From NCBI RefSeq assembly GCF_025961205.1, contig NZ_JAOQNH010000003.1:826501-890500 (forward strand): 64,000 nt of DNA. The letters are read 5' to 3'. The DNA is from Azospirillum fermentarium. GTDB lineage: Bacteria > Pseudomonadota > Alphaproteobacteria > Azospirillales > Azospirillaceae. Of this stretch, positions 35,323 through 44,381 are shown one piece after another; position 1 is the first letter of the stretch; every line of letters starts with the position of its first letter. The notes under the pieces are model-generated. The model had not been told where the DNA came from and did not search any database. It saw only the letters and a program-made list of their open reading frames with translations. Position numbers and translations under genes: made by a program.

Positions 35323-36486
35323 ATGATCGCACCAAGGCTCGTGCTGTGCCTGGGTCTGTCCCAACTCGTCTGTTGGGGAACCACCTTCTATCTCGTCGCC
35401 ATCTTCGGGGACGCCATGGCCGCCGGGCTGGGGCTGGGGCTGTCGTGGATTCACGGCGGCTTCACGGTGGCGCTGGTGGCCATGGGGCTGGTCTCGGGGT
35501 GGGTCGGGCGCACCATCGACCGCCGCGGCGGGCGGGGCGTGATGGTGGCCGGGTCGCTGCTGGGGGCCGCCGGGTGTCTGATGCTGGCCGGGTGCGGCGG
35601 GGTGGCGGGGTATTACGCCGCCTGGGTGGTGCTGGGGGTGGCGATGCGCTGCTGCCTGTACGATGCCGCCTTCGCATCCCTGGCCCGGGTGGGCGGGGCG
35701 GCGGCGCGGCGGCCCATCTCCCACATCACGCTGCTGGGCGGGCTGGCGTCCTCGGCCTTCTGGCCCATCGGACAGGCCTTGATCGAGCGTGTGGGCTGGC
35801 GCTGGGCGCTGGTGGCCTATGCCGGGTTCCTGCTGGCGACGGTGCCGCTGCATATGAAAATTCCCGGCGGGGACAGGACGCCGGCCCCCGCCACCGCCGC
35901 CGCCGGGGCGGAGCCGCCGCGCGCTGCCGGGCGGCGGGCGGCGGTGCTCTATGCGGTGATCGTGGCGTCCACGGGCGCGCTCGCCTCGGCGCTGTCGGCG
36001 CACATGATCGGCATCTTCGCCGGCATGGGGCTGGGCATGGGGGTGGCTGTGGCGTTGTCGTCGCTGCGCGGGGTGGGCCAGTCGGCGGCCCGGCTGGCGG
36101 AGGTGCTGTTCGGCAAACGCCTGTCCCCCACCGGGCTGGCGGTGCTGGCGACAGCGTTGCTGCCGCTCAGCGCCGGGTTCGGTTTCGCGTCGGGCGTGTC
36201 GGTGGCGGCGGGGGCGGCGTTTTCCGTGCTGTTCGGGGCCGGCAACGGGCTGGCGACCATCGTGCGCGGCACGCTGCCGCTGGCGCTGTTCGACCCGCGC
36301 ACCTATGGCGCCACGGTGGGGCGGCTGATCGCGCCGGGGTTCTATGTCTCCGCCGCCGCCCCGCTGGTGTTCGCGCTGGTGATGGAACGGTTCGGGGCAG
36401 CCGCCGCCCTGCCCCTGTCGGCGGTGCTGGGGGGATTGGCGCTGGGGGCGGCGGCGCTGCTGCCGCGGAATACCGGACGTGCCTGA
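35323..36486 (+). CDS. Major facilitator superfamily transporter
   Basis: A 387-residue inner-membrane protein with about twelve hydrophobic helices in two halves split by a hydrophilic stretch (GDRTPAPATAAAGAEPPRAAG, near 185-205). The loop GWVGRTIDRRGGRGVMVAG is the MFS motif A (G-x3-D-R-x-G-R-R). Many MFS exporters paired with a divergent LysR are efflux pumps induced by their substrate; the substrate is unknown. Confidence 0.86.
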   Translation: MIAPRLVLCLGLSQLVCWGTTFYLVAIFGDAMAAGLGLGLSWIHGGFTVALVAMGLVSGWVGRTIDRRGGRGVMVAGSLLGAAGCLMLAGCGGVAGYYAAWVVLGVAMRCCLYDAAFASLARVGGAAARRPISHITLLGGLASSAFWPIGQALIERVGWRWALVAYAGFLLATVPLHMKIPGGDRTPAPATAAAGAEPPRAAGRRAAVLYAVIVASTGALASALSAHMIGIFAGMGLGMGVAVALSSLRGVGQSAARLAEVLFGKRLSPTGLAVLATALLPLSAGFGFASGVSVAAGAAFSVLFGAGNGLATIVRGTLPLALFDPRTYGATVGRLIAPGFYVSAAAPLVFALVMERFGAAAALPLSAVLGGLALGAAALLPRNTGRA

Positions 36487-36559
36487 TTTCCGTTCGGGCC
36501 TGGGGGCCGGATGATGCTATCGACGGGGCCGCGCTTGTTGCTGGATAAGGTTGTTTGAC

Positions 36560-37216
36560 GTGTTCGATTCCTCCGTCCTGTTCGCCATGGCCGCCCCGGC
36601 GGAATACGGTCCCTGCCTGAAGGCGCGCATCGCCCCCATCCTGATCGGCATCGGCCCGGTGGAGGCGGGGGTGAACCTGACGGCGGAACTGGCCCGGCGC
36701 GCCGCGAACGACGATCTGCCCACGCTGGTGGTCAGCCTGGGGTCCGCCGGGTCGCGCACCCTGCCCCAGACCGGCATCTTTCAGGTGACGGCCATCTCGT
36801 ACCGCGACATGGACGTGTCGCCGCTGGGGTTCGAGAAGGGGTGTACCCCGCTGCTGGACCTGCCCGCGGTGGTCCCCCTGCCCCACCGCATCCCCGGCAT
36901 CGCCGAGGCGACGCTCTCCACCGGGGCGAACATCGTGTCGGGGGCGGGGTACGACGGCATCGGCGCCGATATGGTCGATATGGAAACCTACGCCGTCTGG
37001 CGCGCCTGCCAGAAATACGGCGTGCCCATGGTCGGGCTGCGGGGCATCTCGGACGGCACGGAGGAGTTGACCCACATCACCGACTGGACGGAATACCTGC
37101 ACGTCATCGACGAAAAGCTGGCGGACGCGCTGGAGCTTGTGAAGCGGGCGCTGGATGGGGGGATCATTGGGCGACCGCCCAAACCCGTTCGGGGCGATGC
37201 CCCGAACCCCCTTTGA
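36560..37216 (+). CDS. 5'-methylthioadenosine/S-adenosylhomocysteine nucleosidase-type protein with repeat-encoded C-terminus
   Basis: A 218-residue PNP/UDP-family nucleosidase. GIGPVEAGVNLTAEL and LGSAGSRTL are the phosphorylase-fold glycine loops; VDMETYAV carries the Met-Glu pair that binds the ribose, and ISDGTEE supplies the catalytic Asp. It probably cleaves MTA/SAH or a related nucleoside. The GTG at 36560 is preferred because TAAGG lies 11 bases upstream. The final 16 residues (from about IGRPPKPVRGDAPNPL) are encoded by the 119-bp structured repeat at 37167-37285, whose sequence also provides the TGA. Confidence 0.8.
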   Translation: MFDSSVLFAMAAPAEYGPCLKARIAPILIGIGPVEAGVNLTAELARRAANDDLPTLVVSLGSAGSRTLPQTGIFQVTAISYRDMDVSPLGFEKGCTPLLDLPAVVPLPHRIPGIAEATLSTGANIVSGAGYDGIGADMVDMETYAVWRACQKYGVPMVGLRGISDGTEELTHITDWTEYLHVIDEKLADALELVKRALDGGIIGRPPKPVRGDAPNPL

Positions 37217-37285
37217 TTTTATTGATAAAAAGGGGGGAGGTTTGGAGGCGTCAGCCTCCAAGCGGGGCCGGGGCGGCAGCCCCGC
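37167..37285. repeat. 119-bp structured repeat (copy A) at the convergent nucleosidase-cobO junction
   Basis: Four consecutive inverted repeats: TTGGGC/GCCCAA; GTTCGGGGC/GCCCCGAAC; CCCCCTTT...AAAGGGGG; TTGGAGGC/GCCTCCAA, then GCGGGGC...GCCCCGC. Copy B at 62630-62748 aligns without gaps, 103 of 119 bases identical. The T/A-rich third hairpin and position between convergent genes suggest a bidirectional terminator. Confidence 0.88.
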
Positions 37286-37294
37286 TCTCCAACA

Positions 37295-37897
37295 TCAGAA
37301 CTCGATCCCGGCCTGAGCCTTCACCCCGGCCCGGAACGGGTGCTTGACCAGGGTCATGTCGGTGACCAGATCGGCGGCCTCGACCAGTTCGGGCTTGGCG
37401 TTGCGGCCCGTGACGATCACATGGGTGTCCGCCGGGCGGTTGCTCAGCACGGCGACCACCTCGTCCAGCGGCAGATGGTCGTTGCGCAGCACGATGTTGA
37501 GTTCGTCCAGCACCACCATGCGCACGTCCGGGTCGGCGATGGCGGCCTTGGCGGAGTTCCACGCCGCCGCCGCCGCCGCCATGTCGCGCTGACGGTCCTG
37601 GCTTTCCCACGAAAACCCCTCGCCGTGGGCGTGGATGGTGACCAGATCGGGGAAGGCTTCCAGCACCACCCGTTCGCCGGTGTCCCACTTGCCCTTCACG
37701 AACTGGATGATGGCAACCTTCATCCCGTGGCCGATGGCGCGCATCACCATGCCGAAGGCGGCGGTGGATTTGCCCTTGCCGGTGCCGGTGTGGACGATCA
37801 GCAGCCCCTTTTCGATGGTCTTGGTCGCCATCATGCGGTCGCGGGCGGCCTTGATCTTCGCCATTTTTTCGGCGTGCAGACGGTCTTGTTCGCTCAT
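37295..37897 (-). CDS. cobO: Cob(I)yrinic acid a,c-diamide adenosyltransferase
   Basis: A 200-residue CobA/CobO/BtuR-family enzyme that transfers adenosyl from ATP to cob(I)yrinate diamide. P-loop GTGKGKSTAAFG (about 38-49), VVLDELNIVL and HVIVTGRNA are the signatures. The ATG overlaps the cobB stop by four bases, so it is the last gene of cobA-cobB-cobO. Confidence 0.95.
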   Translation of the reverse strand: MSEQDRLHAEKMAKIKAARDRMMATKTIEKGLLIVHTGTGKGKSTAAFGMVMRAIGHGMKVAIIQFVKGKWDTGERVVLEAFPDLVTIHAHGEGFSWESQDRQRDMAAAAAAWNSAKAAIADPDVRMVVLDELNIVLRNDHLPLDEVVAVLSNRPADTHVIVTGRNAKPELVEAADLVTDMTLVKHPFRAGVKAQAGIEF

Positions 37898-39246
37898 GCT
37901 GACGGCTCCGCCGCGATGATGTGGAAGAACGATCCCGACACCCGGCCCCGCACCCCGCCCAGCATCCCCAGATCGGTGCCGTCAGCGGCGGTGGCGGTGA
38001 ACAGCGGCGCATCGGTGCCGGGATCGGTGACGGTGGCGTAGTGGAATTCATGCCCGCGCAGGGCATCCCCCGCCCGCCCCAGCGGCCCGTCGGCCTGCAG
38101 CACGGCGCGGCGGTAGCCCAGATGCATCCGCCGCCGGGCAAACGAGGTGCGGTGGGACAGCAGCCCGGTCATGGGGTGGATCACCCGCTCGGCATCCTCC
38201 AGCGTCTCCCCCAGCACCATGTACCCGCCGCACTCGCCATAGACGGTGCCGGTCCGGGCGAACACCGTCAGCCCGCCGCGGAAAGTGGCGCAGGCCGACA
38301 GGCGCCCGGCGTGAAGCTCCGGGTAGCCGCCGGGCAGATACACGGCGTCGGCATCCTCCGGCGGCGCCTCGTCGGCCAGGGGGGAGAAGAAGCGCAGCTC
38401 CGCCCCCTCCCGCCACCAGCCGTCCAGCAGGTGGGGATAGGCGAAGGTAAAGGCGGCATCCCGGGCCACGGCGATGCGCTGGCCGATGGGCGGCAGCGCC
38501 GGGTCGCCCGGCCCGCGGGCCGTGCGGGTGGGCTGGGCCAGATCCATCAGGGCGGCCACGTCCAGATGGGACATGACGAAATCGCCAAGCTCGCGCAGGT
38601 GGCGGTCAAGCTGCGGCGTCTCCCCCGCCTGCACCAGTCCCAGATGGCGTTCGGGCAGCGACAGGGAGGCGTCGCGCGGCAGGTTGCCCAGCACCGGGAT
38701 GCCCAGCGCGCGGATGGCATCGCCGCACAGGCGGGCGTGGCGGGCGCTGCCCACGTTGTTCAGCACCACCCCGCCGATGCGCACGCCGTCACGGTAGGTG
38801 GCGAAGCCCTTGACCAATGCTGCGGCGGATTGCGACTGCCCCTTGGCATTCACCACCAGCACCACCGGCCAGCCGGTGCGGGCGGCGATGTCGGCGGTGG
38901 CCCCGCTGCCGAACGTGGGGAATCCGTCCGCCGCCGGCACGCCGTCGAACAGGCCCATCAGCCCTTCGCACACCACCAGATCCACCCCCTGCTCCACCCG
39001 GTGGACCAGGGTGTCCAGCAGAGCGGGCGCCATGGCCCAGCTGTCGAGGTTGAAGCTGGGCCGCCCGGTGGCCGCGGCGTGGAAGGCGGGGTCGATGTAG
39101 TCCGGCCCGGCCTTGGCCGCCCCCACCTTCACCCCGCGTGCCGACAGTGCCGCCAGCAGGCCCAGCGTCAGCGTGGTCTTGCCGGTGCCCGATGCCGGGG
39201 CGGCGATGATGATGCCGCGGGCCGGCCCCGTTCCCCCTTCACTCAT
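37894..39246 (-). CDS. cobB: Cobyrinate / hydrogenobyrinate a,c-diamide synthase
   Basis: A 450-residue ATP-dependent amidase: N-terminal dethiobiotin-synthase-like ATPase (GIIIAAPASGTGKTTLTLGLL, P-loop about 16-24) and C-terminal triad glutaminase domain (FARTGTVYGECGGYMVLGE with the nucleophile Cys). In the aerobic route it amidates hydrogenobyrinate at a and c before CobN chelation. It starts 3 bp after the cobA stop and overlaps cobO. Confidence 0.94.
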   Translation of the reverse strand: MSEGGTGPARGIIIAAPASGTGKTTLTLGLLAALSARGVKVGAAKAGPDYIDPAFHAAATGRPSFNLDSWAMAPALLDTLVHRVEQGVDLVVCEGLMGLFDGVPAADGFPTFGSGATADIAARTGWPVVLVVNAKGQSQSAAALVKGFATYRDGVRIGGVVLNNVGSARHARLCGDAIRALGIPVLGNLPRDASLSLPERHLGLVQAGETPQLDRHLRELGDFVMSHLDVAALMDLAQPTRTARGPGDPALPPIGQRIAVARDAAFTFAYPHLLDGWWREGAELRFFSPLADEAPPEDADAVYLPGGYPELHAGRLSACATFRGGLTVFARTGTVYGECGGYMVLGETLEDAERVIHPMTGLLSHRTSFARRRMHLGYRRAVLQADGPLGRAGDALRGHEFHYATVTDPGTDAPLFTATAADGTDLGMLGGVRGRVSGSFFHIIAAEPSA

Positions 39247-39249
39247 GCC

Positions 39250-40026
39250 TCACCCCCGCCACGCCAGTTGCGACCGCAGGGCCACCACGTCGCCGACCAG
39301 GATGATGGCCGGCGGCTCCAGACCGCTGGCGGCCATGTCGGCGGCGCAGGTGCCGAGCGTGGTTTCCAACACCTTCTGCCGTTCCGTCGTCGCCTCGGCG
39401 ATCACCGCGACGGGCGTGGCGGCGTCACGCCCGCCGGCCATCAGGTCCGCCGCGATGCCCGGCATGGCCCGCCATGCCATATAGAGCACCAGCGGCGCCC
39501 CCGTCGCCGCCAGCGCCCGCCAGTCCGGGCCGCCGCCCAGGGAATAGCCGGTGACGAAGATCACCGCCTGATTGTTGTCGCGGTGGGTGACCGGGATGCC
39601 GGCATAGGCCGGGCCGGCGATGCCCGAGGTGATGCCCGGCACGATGCGGAAGGGAATGCCGGCCTGGGCCAGCGTCAGCGCCTCCTCCCCCCCGCGCCCG
39701 AAGACGAAGGGGTCGCCGCCCTTCAGCCGCAGCACCCGCTTGTTCTCCTGCGCCAGTTCCACCAGCCGGCGGCTGATGTCGTCCTGCTGGGCCGACGGGC
39801 GCCCGCCGCGCTTGCCGGCGAATTCCAGCACCGCGTCCGGCCCGGCCAGGGCCAGGATGCGGGGATCGACCAGCGCGTCGTGGACGATCACGTCGGCATC
39901 GCGTAGACCTTGCAGGGCCAGCAGGGTCAACAGGCCGGGGTCGCCGGGGCCGGCCCCCGCCAGCCAGACGCTGCCCGGCGCGAAGGGAACCTGGATGCTC
40001 TCGGGAATGGGGGCCGCGTGGATCAT
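39250..40026 (-). CDS. cobA: Uroporphyrinogen-III C-methyltransferase (SUMT)
   Basis: A 258-residue enzyme methylating uroporphyrinogen III at C2 and C7 to precorrin-2. VWLAGAGPGDPGLLTLLAL (SAM-site start), RLKGGDPFVFGRGGEE and VPGITSGIAGPAYAGIPVTHR are the SUMT signatures. The ATG complement is 40024-40026, which overlaps the ATG of the opposite-strand cbiD (40025-40027). First gene of the cobA-B-O block; its promoter must lie inside cbiD. Confidence 0.93.
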   Translation of the reverse strand: MIHAAPIPESIQVPFAPGSVWLAGAGPGDPGLLTLLALQGLRDADVIVHDALVDPRILALAGPDAVLEFAGKRGGRPSAQQDDISRRLVELAQENKRVLRLKGGDPFVFGRGGEEALTLAQAGIPFRIVPGITSGIAGPAYAGIPVTHRDNNQAVIFVTGYSLGGGPDWRALAATGAPLVLYMAWRAMPGIAADLMAGGRDAATPVAVIAEATTERQKVLETTLGTCAADMAASGLEPPAIILVGDVVALRSQLAWRG

Positions 40027-41182
40027 GACGGAAGGCTCGACGGACAAGAACGGGGACGGGACGGACGGCGGGGACGGCACGGCGTTACGGCGCGGCTGGA
40101 CCACCGGCACCTGTGCCACCGCGGCCACGCGGGCGGCGGTAGAGGCGCTGTTGACCGGGGCCTTCCCCGATCCGGTGACGGTCACCCTGCCCGGCGGCCA
40201 GCGCCCGGCCTTTACCCTGGCCTGGACGGACCGGGGAGAAGGTTGGGCGGCGGCGGGCGTGGTCAAGGACGCGGGCGACGATCCCGACGTGACCCACGGC
40301 GCGCTGATCCGCGCGCGGGTCTGGCGGGGGGAGCCCGGCAGCGGCCTGAGCTTCCGCGCCGGGACAGGTGTCGGCACCGTGACCCGTCCGGGGCTGCCGC
40401 TGCCGGTGGGCGAACCGGCCATCAACCCCGTGCCCCGCGCCATGATCGCCCGAACCATTCACGAGGCGGCGGGCAATCGCGGGGATTTCGTGGTGGAGAT
40501 CTCCATCCCCAACGGCGAGGCGCTGGCGAGAAGCACCATGAACGGGCGGCTGGGCATCGTCGGCGGGCTGTCGATCCTGGGCACCACCGGCATCGTGGTG
40601 CCCTATTCCTGCTCCGCCTGGATCGCGTCGATCCAGCGCGGGGTGGACGTGGCCCGCGCCGCGGGTCTCTCCCATGTGGCGGCCAGCACCGGCGACCTGT
40701 CCGAACGCGCCGCAGCATCCCGCCACGGGCTGGACGAGGTGGCCTTGATCGACATGGGCGATTTCGCCGGGGGCACGTTGAAATACCTGCGCCGCCACCC
40801 GGTGCCGCGGCTGACGCTGGCCGGCGGCTTCGCCAAATTCTCCAAGCTGGCCCAGGGGCTGCTGGATCTGCATTCCAAGCGCAACAGCGTCGATCTGGAC
40901 TGGATCGCCGGTCAACTGGCCGCCCTTGGCGCCGGCGAGGCTCTGGTCGCCGCCGCCCGCACCGCCAACACCGCCGCCCAAGTGCAGGCGATGGCCGAGG
41001 CCGCCGGCCTGCCGCTGGCGGACCGCATCGCCGCGCTGGCGCAGGATACGGCGCTGAACACGCTGGAGGGCGCGCCGGTGGCGGTGGAGGTGATCGTCAC
41101 CGACCGCCAGGGGCGCGTCACCGGGGTGGCGGACTGGAAAGGCCCCCATCATTCCCCCACGGGGAACCCGCCCACCGGGTAA
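40025..41182 (+). CDS. cbiD: Cobalt-precorrin-5B C1-methyltransferase CbiD
   Basis: A 385-residue protein beginning with a Gly/Asp-rich 23-residue extension followed by the conserved [24 protein letters not shown] and the [20 protein letters not shown] segment are also CbiD signatures. CbiD performs the C1 methylation/deacylation step, replacing CobF of the classic aerobic set, which is not seen in this window. The ATG at 40025 shares two bases with the cobA start on the other strand. The 3' end overlaps cobM by 34 bp (convergent). Confidence 0.93.
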   Translation: MTEGSTDKNGDGTDGGDGTALRRGWTTGTCATAATRAAVEALLTGAFPDPVTVTLPGGQRPAFTLAWTDRGEGWAAAGVVKDAGDDPDVTHGALIRARVWRGEPGSGLSFRAGTGVGTVTRPGLPLPVGEPAINPVPRAMIARTIHEAAGNRGDFVVEISIPNGEALARSTMNGRLGIVGGLSILGTTGIVVPYSCSAWIASIQRGVDVARAAGLSHVAASTGDLSERAAASRHGLDEVALIDMGDFAGGTLKYLRRHPVPRLTLAGGFAKFSKLAQGLLDLHSKRNSVDLDWIAGQLAALGAGEALVAAARTANTAAQVQAMAEAAGLPLADRIAALAQDTALNTLEGAPVAVEVIVTDRQGRVTGVADWKGPHHSPTGNPPTG

Positions 41183-41934
41183 CCGGGGCGATAGCGGCGG
41201 ATATGCTCGGGGTCGTAGAGGGCGCTGCAGCGGAAATCCTCCGCCCCCAGCGCCGGGCCGACGAGGATCAGGGCGGTGCGCTCCATGGGTGCTTCGGCCA
41301 CCAGGGCGGCGATGGTGGCGAGCGTGCCCTTGACCACCCGCTGGTCGGGCCAGGACGCGCGGTAGACCACCGCCGCGGGGCATCCGGCGCCGTACAGGGG
41401 CGTCAGCCGCGCCGCCACGTCATCCAGCACATGGATCGACAGGTGGATGGCCAGCGTGGCGCCCGACCGTCCCATCACCTCCAGCGTCTCGTTGGGCGGC
41501 ATGGCCGAGGCGCGGCCCGAGGTGCGGGTGAGGATCAGCGACTGGCTGACCTCCGGCAACGTCAGCTCCCGGCCCAGCGCGGCGGCGGCGGCGGCGAAGG
41601 CCGGGACGCCGGGGGTGATGGTGTAGGGGATGTCCAGTTCCCGCAGGCGCCGGGTCTGTTCCCCCAGCGCGCTGTAGACCGACAGGTCGCCGGAATGAAG
41701 GCGCGCCACGTCCTGTCCCGCCTCGGTCGCGCGGACCATCTCGGCGATGATGTCGTCCAGCGCCATGGGCGCGGTGTCGATCACGCGGGCGTCGGCGGGC
41801 GCATAGGCGATGATCTCCCGCGGGACCAGCGACCCGGCGTAGAGGCACACCGGACAGGCAGCGATCAGGTCACGGCCCCGCAAGGTCAACAGGTCGGGGG
41901 CGCCCGGTCCGGCGCCGATGAAGTGGACGGTCAT
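41149..41934 (-). CDS. cobM: Precorrin-4 C11-methyltransferase
   Basis: A 261-residue SAM methyltransferase of the corrin family: [20 protein letters not shown] at the N-terminus, [12 protein letters not shown] for the SAM pocket and [17 protein letters not shown]. It methylates C11 of precorrin-4. It follows cobE by 23 bp and its 3' end overlaps cbiD on the opposite strand. Confidence 0.95.
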   Translation of the reverse strand: MTVHFIGAGPGAPDLLTLRGRDLIAACPVCLYAGSLVPREIIAYAPADARVIDTAPMALDDIIAEMVRATEAGQDVARLHSGDLSVYSALGEQTRRLRELDIPYTITPGVPAFAAAAAALGRELTLPEVSQSLILTRTSGRASAMPPNETLEVMGRSGATLAIHLSIHVLDDVAARLTPLYGAGCPAAVVYRASWPDQRVVKGTLATIAALVAEAPMERTALILVGPALGAEDFRCSALYDPEHIRRYRPGYPVGGFPVGE

Positions 41935-41957
41935 GGCCTAATACCCGATCAATGCTC

Positions 41958-42335
41958 TCAACCGAACGCAATAGCACAGGTGACGGCGGACGTGTTCATC
42001 CGCGTGACGGCCAGCCGCCCGTGCCACCCCACCGCGGCCAGCGCCGCCGCTTCCGCCACCGACGGCACGCCCACCAGCGCCGCCACCCGGGCCGAACGGG
42101 TGTGGGTGCGCCGCTGGGCCGCCGCCAGCGCGCCATCGCGGACGATGATCAGCGGCAGTGACAGCCGGCGCGCCGCCGCCCGGATGCCCGGCTCGTACCG
42201 CTTGCGCGCCGCGGTGGCGAGCACGGCCCGTCCCCATCCCGTGCGGGGCGGAAGGGCCGACAGGGCACGCCGCACCAGCGCCACGATGGCGGCGGCGGGG
42301 CAGCCCTTGCGGCAGCCGACACCGATGGCGATCAT
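41958..42335 (-). CDS. cobE: CobE / CbiG C-terminal-domain protein
   Basis: A 125-residue protein matching the C-terminal domain of CbiG: MIAIGVGCRKGCPAAAIVAL at the start, SLPLIIVRDGALA, then SVAEAAALAAVG with a conserved C-terminal region. CobE is needed for aerobic cobalamin synthesis in Pseudomonas but its step is unsettled; it may protect or ring-open an intermediate. The ATG at 42335 overlaps the cobL stop by four bases. Confidence 0.87.
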   Translation of the reverse strand: MIAIGVGCRKGCPAAAIVALVRRALSALPPRTGWGRAVLATAARKRYEPGIRAAARRLSLPLIIVRDGALAAAQRRTHTRSARVAALVGVPSVAEAAALAAVGWHGRLAVTRMNTSAVTCAIAFG

Positions 42336-43552
42336 GGTGCGTCCCACGGTTTCTCCACCGTCCACAGGGTGATGGGCATCAGCGGTTTCCACCCCAGAAA
42401 GCTCCCCAGCGGCTGGGCGCGGGCCACCGACAGGCGCACCAGATCACCGCCCAGACGCTTCTTCCAGTCGGTCAGGGCCGCTTCGGTTTCCAGGGTCACG
42501 CCGTTGGCGGCCAGCCGCCCGCCGGGCTTCAACGCCGCCCAGCAGGCATCCACCACGCCGCCGTTGGTCAGGCCGCCGCCGATGAACACCGCGTCGGGCC
42601 GCGGCAGCCCGGCCAGCGCCTCCGGCGCCGAACCAACCACCAGCTCCAGCCCCGGCACGCCCAGCGCCGCGGCGTTGACGGGAATACGGCCCGAGCGGTC
42701 CCCCCGCCCCTCCACCGCGATGGCGCGGCACGTAGGGTCGCACAGCATCCATTCGATGCCCACCGACCCCGACCCGGCCCCCACGTCCCACAGCAGCGCC
42801 CCGCGGCGGGGCGCCAGGAACGACAGGGTCAGCGCACGGATTTCCCGCTTGGTGATCTGGCCGTCGTGGTCGAACCAGTCGTCGGGCAGGCCGGGGGCCA
42901 GCGGGATCACCCGCGCGCCCGGCTCCGCCGCCACCTCCACCGCGATGCTGTTGAGGTCGGCCACCGCGTCCGCCGGGGCCGCGGCGGCGGGGAAGGACGT
43001 GATCCGCTCCCGCGCGCCGCCCATGGCCTCCAGCACCGTCAGGCGGCTGGGGCCGAAGCCGCGGGCGGACAACAGTGCTGCCAGCTTGGCCGGCGTGGTG
43101 CCGTCCCAGCTCAGCACCAGCAGCCGGGCGCCGGGGTGCAGGTGGGGGATGACCAGTTCCAGCGGGCGGCCATGGACGGTCAGGCACACCGCATCCTGCA
43201 GCGGCCAGCCCAGCCGGGCGGCGGCAAGGCTGAAGGACGACGGGGCCGGCAGCACCCGCATCTCGTCCGCCGGGACCAGCCGCGACAGGGTGGCGCCGAT
43301 GCCGTACCACGAGGGATCGCCGCTGCCCAGAACGCACACGTCCCGCCCCCGCCGGGCCAGCAGGCCGGGAAAGGCGTCCGCCAGGGGCGAGGGCCACGCC
43401 ATGCGCTCCTGCCCGTCCTGGGGTGGGATGAGCGACAGGTGGCGCGCACCGCCGATCACCAGCGACGCCCCGGTGACGGCGGCGCGGGCAGCGGGGGACA
43501 GGCCGTCCCACCCGTCCTCGCCGATGCCGGCGATGGTCAGCCAGCGGGTCAT
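42332..43552 (-). CDS. cobL: Precorrin-6Y C5,15-methyltransferase (decarboxylating)
   Basis: A 406-residue bifunctional enzyme. The N-terminal half is CbiE-like (WLTIAGIGEDGWDGLSPAAR, SAM motif GSGDPSWYGIG) and the C-terminal half CbiT-like (ALLWDVGAGSGSVGIEW, a class I methyltransferase motif; DAVFIGGGL). It methylates C5 and C15 and removes the C12 acetate carboxyl. The ATG at 43552 starts the fold; divergent from cobK with 70 bp between. Confidence 0.95.
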   Translation of the reverse strand: MTRWLTIAGIGEDGWDGLSPAARAAVTGASLVIGGARHLSLIPPQDGQERMAWPSPLADAFPGLLARRGRDVCVLGSGDPSWYGIGATLSRLVPADEMRVLPAPSSFSLAAARLGWPLQDAVCLTVHGRPLELVIPHLHPGARLLVLSWDGTTPAKLAALLSARGFGPSRLTVLEAMGGARERITSFPAAAAPADAVADLNSIAVEVAAEPGARVIPLAPGLPDDWFDHDGQITKREIRALTLSFLAPRRGALLWDVGAGSGSVGIEWMLCDPTCRAIAVEGRGDRSGRIPVNAAALGVPGLELVVGSAPEALAGLPRPDAVFIGGGLTNGGVVDACWAALKPGGRLAANGVTLETEAALTDWKKRLGGDLVRLSVARAQPLGSFLGWKPLMPITLWTVEKPWDAP

Positions 43553-43622
43553 GAGCGGCCCCCCGGCGGGCGGCTTTGTGCTATGCATCCCCATTCCCAC
43601 CCCCAGCGGCGGTTACCAGCCC

Positions 43623-44381
43623 ATGATGAAGGCCCTGATCCTTGGCGGCACCACCGAAGCCTCGGCCCTGGCGCGGCGCCTGAACGGCCATGCGGCCATC
43701 GACGCCCTGGTGTCGCTGGCCGGGCGCACGGCCCAGCCGGTGCTGCCCCCCCTGCCCACCCGCATCGGCGGGTTCGGCGGCGTGGCGGGCCTGCGCGCGT
43801 ACCTGACCGCCAATGGCATCGGTGCGGTGGTGGACGCCACCCACCCGTTCGCCGCCCGCATCTCGGCCAACGCGGTCGCCGCCTGCCATGAGGCCGGCGT
43901 GCCGCTGCTGGTGCTGACCCGCGCGCCGTGGGAGGCCGGCGACGGCGACCGCTGGACCGGCGTGCCCACCATGGCCGCGGCGGCGGACGCCGTGCGCGGG
44001 GCCGCGGGCACCGTGTTCCTGACCGTGGGCCGGCAGGAACTGGCCCCGTTCGAAGCAGCACCCGACGTGCATTACCTGATCCGCGCGGTGGACCCCCCCG
44101 ATCCCATGCCGGCCCTGCCCCACGCCACGGTGATTCTGGACCGCGGCCCCTTCACGGTGGAGGGGGAAGAGGCGCTGATCGGCGCCCACGGCATCACCGT
44201 GATCGTGTCCAAGAACAGCGGCGGCACCGCCACGGCGGCCAAGCTGGAGGCGGCCCGGCGCCGCGGCATCCCCGTGGTCATGGTCACCCGCCCGCCGCCG
44301 AGCGGGGCCGCGGTGGTCCACAGCCCGGCGGACGCCCTGGCGTGGCTGGAGGGGCTGGCCGGGCATCAGCCCCCCTTGTAG
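43623..44381 (+). CDS. cobK: Precorrin-6A reductase
   Basis: A 252-residue NADPH-dependent reductase of the CobK/CbiJ family: KALILGGTTEASALARRL at the start, VVDATHPFAARISANA, and IVSKNSGGTATAAKLEAARR near the C-terminus. Starts with two consecutive ATG codons at 43623. It is a single-gene transcript on the plus strand, divergent from cobL and overlapping the cobJ 3' end by 16 bp. Confidence 0.94.
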   Translation: MMKALILGGTTEASALARRLNGHAAIDALVSLAGRTAQPVLPPLPTRIGGFGGVAGLRAYLTANGIGAVVDATHPFAARISANAVAACHEAGVPLLVLTRAPWEAGDGDRWTGVPTMAAAADAVRGAAGTVFLTVGRQELAPFEAAPDVHYLIRAVDPPDPMPALPHATVILDRGPFTVEGEEALIGAHGITVIVSKNSGGTATAAKLEAARRRGIPVVMVTRPPPSGAAVVHSPADALAWLEGLAGHQPPL

